A DNA stretch of 36,927 nt from an uncultured Clostridiaceae bacterium (lineage in GTDB: Bacteria; Bacillota; Clostridia; TANB77; CAG-508): the NCBI GenBank assembly GCA_930990125.1, contig CAKNOI010000012.1, positions 1-36,927 of the forward strand, written 5' to 3'. The notes beneath the pieces were generated by a model. It was not told the origin of the DNA, ran no database searches, and was given only the letters and a program-made list of their open reading frames with translations. A program made the position numbers and the translations under genes. Positions 36,411 to 36,927 of the stretch are shown here, in pieces (positions within the stretch are counted from its first letter, which is position 1; each line of letters begins with the position of its first letter).

Positions 36411-36470
36411 TTATCTCCCAACAAAAGTGCCTAAAAGAAGCATTTCATTGGGAGATAATATTTCATTTTC
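36411..36470 (+). terminator. Terminator-like hairpin after the glucan synthase gene
   Basis: TTATCTCCCAA (36411-36421) pairs with TTGGGAGATAA (36448-36458), with an inner AAGTGC/GCATTT pairing, followed by a moderately T-rich stretch. A shorter palindrome, AAAACTTTAAAGTTTT, precedes it at 36361-36376. Confidence 0.65.
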
Positions 36471-36508
36471 TAAATTTCCATTTAAAGTTCGTTTAAAGAT
36501 AATCGTCA

Positions 36509-36538
36509 TTGACAAACGAAAAGTAGCTATGCTAAAAT
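36509..36538 (+). promoter_or_regulatory. Strong promoter upstream of the 36574 short ORF
   Basis: Consensus TTGACA (36509-36514), 18-base spacer ending in TGC, and TAAAAT (36533-36538). Confidence 0.65.
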
Positions 36539-36573
36539 AAGAGCAGAAACCAAAGAAACAGGAGAGAAAAAAG

Positions 36574-36801
36574 ATGAGAAACAAAAGGACAAAAAAAGCG
36601 GAAAGTCTTGAGGCTGTAACACACACACACACACACACCTTTATTCAAGACCTACAGAAAAAAATGGTGTACTGCCAAGAAAGAGAGAATAGTAATTTAA
36701 GAAAAGAAGAAAAAAACGCACAGAAAAACTGTGCTTATTTGAGATATAAAGATAGACTAAGAAAATTAGTCTGTCTTTTTTTGGCGTATGACTCCAGTTA
36801 A
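36574..36801 (+). CDS. Short ORF or leader with a Thr-His repeat, ending across a terminator
   Basis: ATG 36574 follows AGGAGAG at good distance and opens a 75-codon frame beginning MRNKRTKKAESLEAVTHTHTHTF. The Thr-His run is encoded by an (AC)10 tract. The second half of the frame crosses a hairpin and a terminator, so the full ORF is doubtful as a protein gene. A short leader peptide or small RNA that is partly translated fits as well. No family is recognised. The strong promoter and ribosome box are the evidence that something is expressed here. Confidence 0.35.
   Translation: MRNKRTKKAESLEAVTHTHTHTFIQDLQKKMVYCQERENSNLRKEEKNAQKNCAYLRYKDRLRKLVCLFLAYDSS
36619..36638 (+). repeat. (AC)10 dinucleotide tract
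   Basis: Ten AC units in a row, within the 36574 ORF. Gain or loss of a unit would change the reading frame, as in slipped-strand phase variation. Confidence 0.9.
36718..36734 (+). promoter_or_regulatory. Small hairpin before the terminator
   Basis: GCACAG (36718-36723) pairs with CTGTGC (36729-36734) around AAAAA. Confidence 0.5.
36750..36782 (+). terminator. Intrinsic terminator ending the 36574 transcript
   Basis: AGACTAA (36754-36760) pairs with TTAGTCT (36766-36772), extended by AAGA/TCTT around one mismatch, and is followed by seven Ts. Confidence 0.8.
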
Positions 36802-36867
36802 AGAAAAGTAAAAAACAAAAAATAAAGATAAAAGAAAATAAATAAAAGAAAAAAGGAGAGAAAAACA

Positions 36868-36927
36868 ATGAGAAAAAATGAATTAAAATGGATATTAATA
36901 ATAATAGGAATAATGGTAATTATCCTA
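36868..36927 (+). CDS. 5' end of a membrane or exported protein (partial)
   Basis: ATG 36868 with AAAAGGAGAG upstream opens 20 codons to the window edge: a short basic start (MRKNELKW) and a hydrophobic run of Ile and Val. This is a signal anchor or first membrane helix. The family cannot be named from this much. Confidence 0.65.
   Translation, partial: MRKNELKWILIIIGIMVIIL

Noticed and set aside
36574-36801. Confident Thr/His biosynthesis attenuator
   Set aside because: The Thr-His run comes from a simple AC repeat and the downstream gene cannot be identified, so only the possibility is noted.

Overview
The window is low-GC DNA from a Gram-positive Firmicute, most likely a gut-type Clostridia. 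The signs are AGGAGG-type ribosome binding sites, TTGACA/TATAAT promoters, T-tailed intrinsic terminators, an LPKTG wall anchor, cohesin/dockerin-like modules and a CwlD-type cell-wall amidase. Almost every gene is on the plus strand. The species cannot be named from the sequence.

Layout. 1-54: start of a minus-strand gene that leaves the window. 502-942: small membrane-anchored unknown protein. 1237-7086: giant surface adhesin with an N-terminal thioester domain and seven isopeptide-type repeats. 7228-9993: membrane Ig-like protein, CmpB-type membrane protein and a degenerate REC-GGDEF diguanylate cyclase. 10081-10221: remnant of a membrane anchor. 10347-11088: MNT/HEPN toxin-antitoxin pair. 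11154-11879: CwlD-type amidase. 12168-23221: operon of three large secreted Ig-repeat proteins, the first two with a dockerin-like module. 23293-24075: cohesin-like protein with an LPKTG anchor, which could hold the dockerin proteins on the wall. 24218-36334: a cyclic beta-1,2-glucan synthase gene split by a 3.9 kb serine-recombinase element (31920-35855) carrying an AbiE-type toxin-antitoxin pair. 36574-36801: promoter, short ORF with an (AC)10 tract, and terminator. 36868 onward: start of a membrane protein.

The most unusual signal is translational. Two genes are broken by three +1 frameshifts, one in the glucan synthase and two in the recombinase. Each lies exactly at an in-frame CGG codon followed by a base, and reading CGGN as one residue (or skipping the C and reading GGN as Gly) restores the conserved protein every time. 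Scanning by eye through roughly 11,000 codons I found only one other in-frame CGG (568-570), although out-of-frame CGG is common. This suggests that CGG is unassigned or hungry in this organism and is read by +1 frameshifting or four-base decoding. Systematic assembly error or ordinary gene decay are the alternatives.

Removing the element between its 13-bp core repeats, and counting CGGA as one codon, gives an unbroken 2730-residue glucan synthase, close to the size of known ChvB/NdvB proteins. The insertion is therefore precise and potentially reversible.
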